Shown: positions 63,082 to 64,000 of the stretch, one piece after another
Layout of the letters: each line of letters opens with the position of its first letter
How positions within the stretch are numbered: position 1 is the first letter of the stretch
NCBI GenBank assembly: GCA_905221605.1
Contig: CAJNDS010002420.1
Span: forward strand, 25,001-89,000
Direction: 5' to 3'
DNA length: 64,000 nt
Source: Symbiodinium natans
Lineage: Eukaryota > Sar > Dinophyceae > Suessiales > Symbiodiniaceae
Program-made: the position numbers and the translations under genes
The notes under the pieces: generated by a model
The model's input: only the letters and a program-made list of their open reading frames with translations
The model's database searches: none
Told to the model about the DNA's origin: nothing

Positions 63082-63490
63082 CTTGAAAGCCAGCTGAACA
63101 AACCGTGACAACCGACATTGAGCCCGACTAGTTTGCAAAGGACTGGATGCGCTTCTACCAACATAGACACTGTGCACGTGCTGCACAAATGGCTTTGAAC
63201 ACTCACACGAATGATCATTTTCTTAAACCCCTAAAGCCCTCAAACCCTAAACCCTAAACCCCAAACCCCAAAACCCTAAACCCTAAAAGCCTAAAACACC
63301 CTAACCACCCTAAACCCTGTCGGGCCGGAGCTGGCTGGCAAGGCATCATCCCCTGCCTCGGGCGGATGCAACAAAACACCACAAGCACGGAAGGCGTCGC
63401 GAGGCAGAGGGTTTAGGGTTTAGGGTTTAGGGCTTAGGGTTTAGGACTACTATCGGGTTTCGGGTTTAGGGTTAAGGGTATAGGGTTTAG

Positions 63491-63550
63491 GGGATCACCT
63501 TTGCCTTCAAGAACTTGGGAACAGAAGACTCTGCCTGGCGGACCAAATGA
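63491..63550 (+). CDS. exon candidate, possible last exon
   Basis: The acceptor is the TTTAG of the preceding array; reads GITFAFKNLGTEDSAWRTK then TGA. Short, strand inferred from codon content only. Confidence 0.32.
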   Translation, partial: GITFAFKNLGTEDSAWRTK

Positions 63551-64000
63551 ACCCGAAAATAGGGGCCCTTGGCCCTGTGATATTCCAATCCCTACTAAGG
63601 TATCGACCTAAACCCTAAACCCTAAACCCTAAACCCTAAACCCTTTTAGGGCATATTGTCCCAAAGTTGCAACTTGCGCAACTCTTCCCGCTTGGTTCTC
63701 TAAGGCTGGCACGCGACGCCAGGCATTCCAAACGCCATGGGCGCATAGTGGCCATAGGGGCTGCCACAAGGGTTTAGGGTTTAGGGTTTAGGGTTTAGGG
63801 GGGGGGGGGGGGGGGAGTTCGGCTTCTGGGGCCTAGCTCTCTCTCTGTGGCTTGTCAATTCAACTTGGTAGCAACCTAGACTCCCACCCTCCTGTTGTAG
63901 GATTTCTGTTCTTGCTAACTAGCCATACATTTCGACGCCCCAAGCCCACGACTTGGAGTTGGAACCGGGATTAGTTTGCAAGGAGGGGCTTCACGATGGA
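63551..64000. other. arrays, G tract and right edge
   Basis: CCCTAAA array 63605-63640, TTTAGGG array 63772-63800 running into a G tract of about 18. The island 63645-63765 is open on both strands. Nothing recognisable to the right edge. Confidence 0.6.

Noticed and set aside
1-64000. True chromosome end or subtelomere
   Set aside because: Arrays are short, face both ways, are interspersed throughout and never terminate the sequence; exons and intact elements lie between them.

Overview
The window looks like nuclear DNA of a dinoflagellate or close relative. The reasons are plant-type telomere repeats (TTTAGGG/CCCTAAA) all over the sequence, predicted introns that begin GT, GC or GA and end AG, GC-rich third codon positions in the exons, and retroelements with K/G-rich gag linkers. 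No rRNA, tRNA, CRISPR or bacterial-type operon was found. Taxon assignment is an inference (about 0.7).

Layout. 1-880: hairpin-forming tandem repeat. 881-9080: about 25 short telomere-type arrays in both orientations separated by 60-250 bp islands, several of which read like small exons. 9080-20690: a very large decayed non-LTR retrotransposon on the + strand: ORF1, a roughly 5 kb polyprotein made of duplicated modules, RNase H, APE endonuclease, reverse transcriptase and two C2H2 fingers, broken into seven frames. 20690-37450: arrays, several inverted-repeat (MITE-like) families, a 2.3 kb CCCTAAA-derived satellite with a 483 bp higher-order period, a 21 bp minisatellite that switches orientation, and a 1 kb tandem duplication. 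37457-44375: a complete Ty1/copia element on the - strand with 183 bp LTRs identical by eye and a 5 bp target duplication. 44380-64000: more arrays, MITEs and exon islands, including the best-supported cellular gene.

Main result. Between 61038 and 58103 on the - strand, ten exons can be chained with consistent phase and no internal stop (1014 nt, 337 codons plus stop). They end in a hydrophobic tail of GPI-anchor type. All nine proposed introns contain telomere-type repeats; the exons do not, except that the stop codon lies in the first repeat of an array. One 62 nt intron is nothing but a GTTTAGG array. At 60550-60735 and 62163-62304, and less surely at 57015-57262 and 7229-7271, an array or an array-bearing inverted-repeat element is flanked by an 11-31 bp direct repeat. 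In the first two cases, removing the insert plus one repeat copy restores an open reading frame. This suggests that telomere-type arrays and small TIR elements act as introners (intron-making insertions), which would explain why they are everywhere in the window. Many other array-flanked islands are listed as exon candidates; their strand and edges are uncertain because short GC-rich pieces are often open on both strands. All reading was by eye, without alignment or transcripts.
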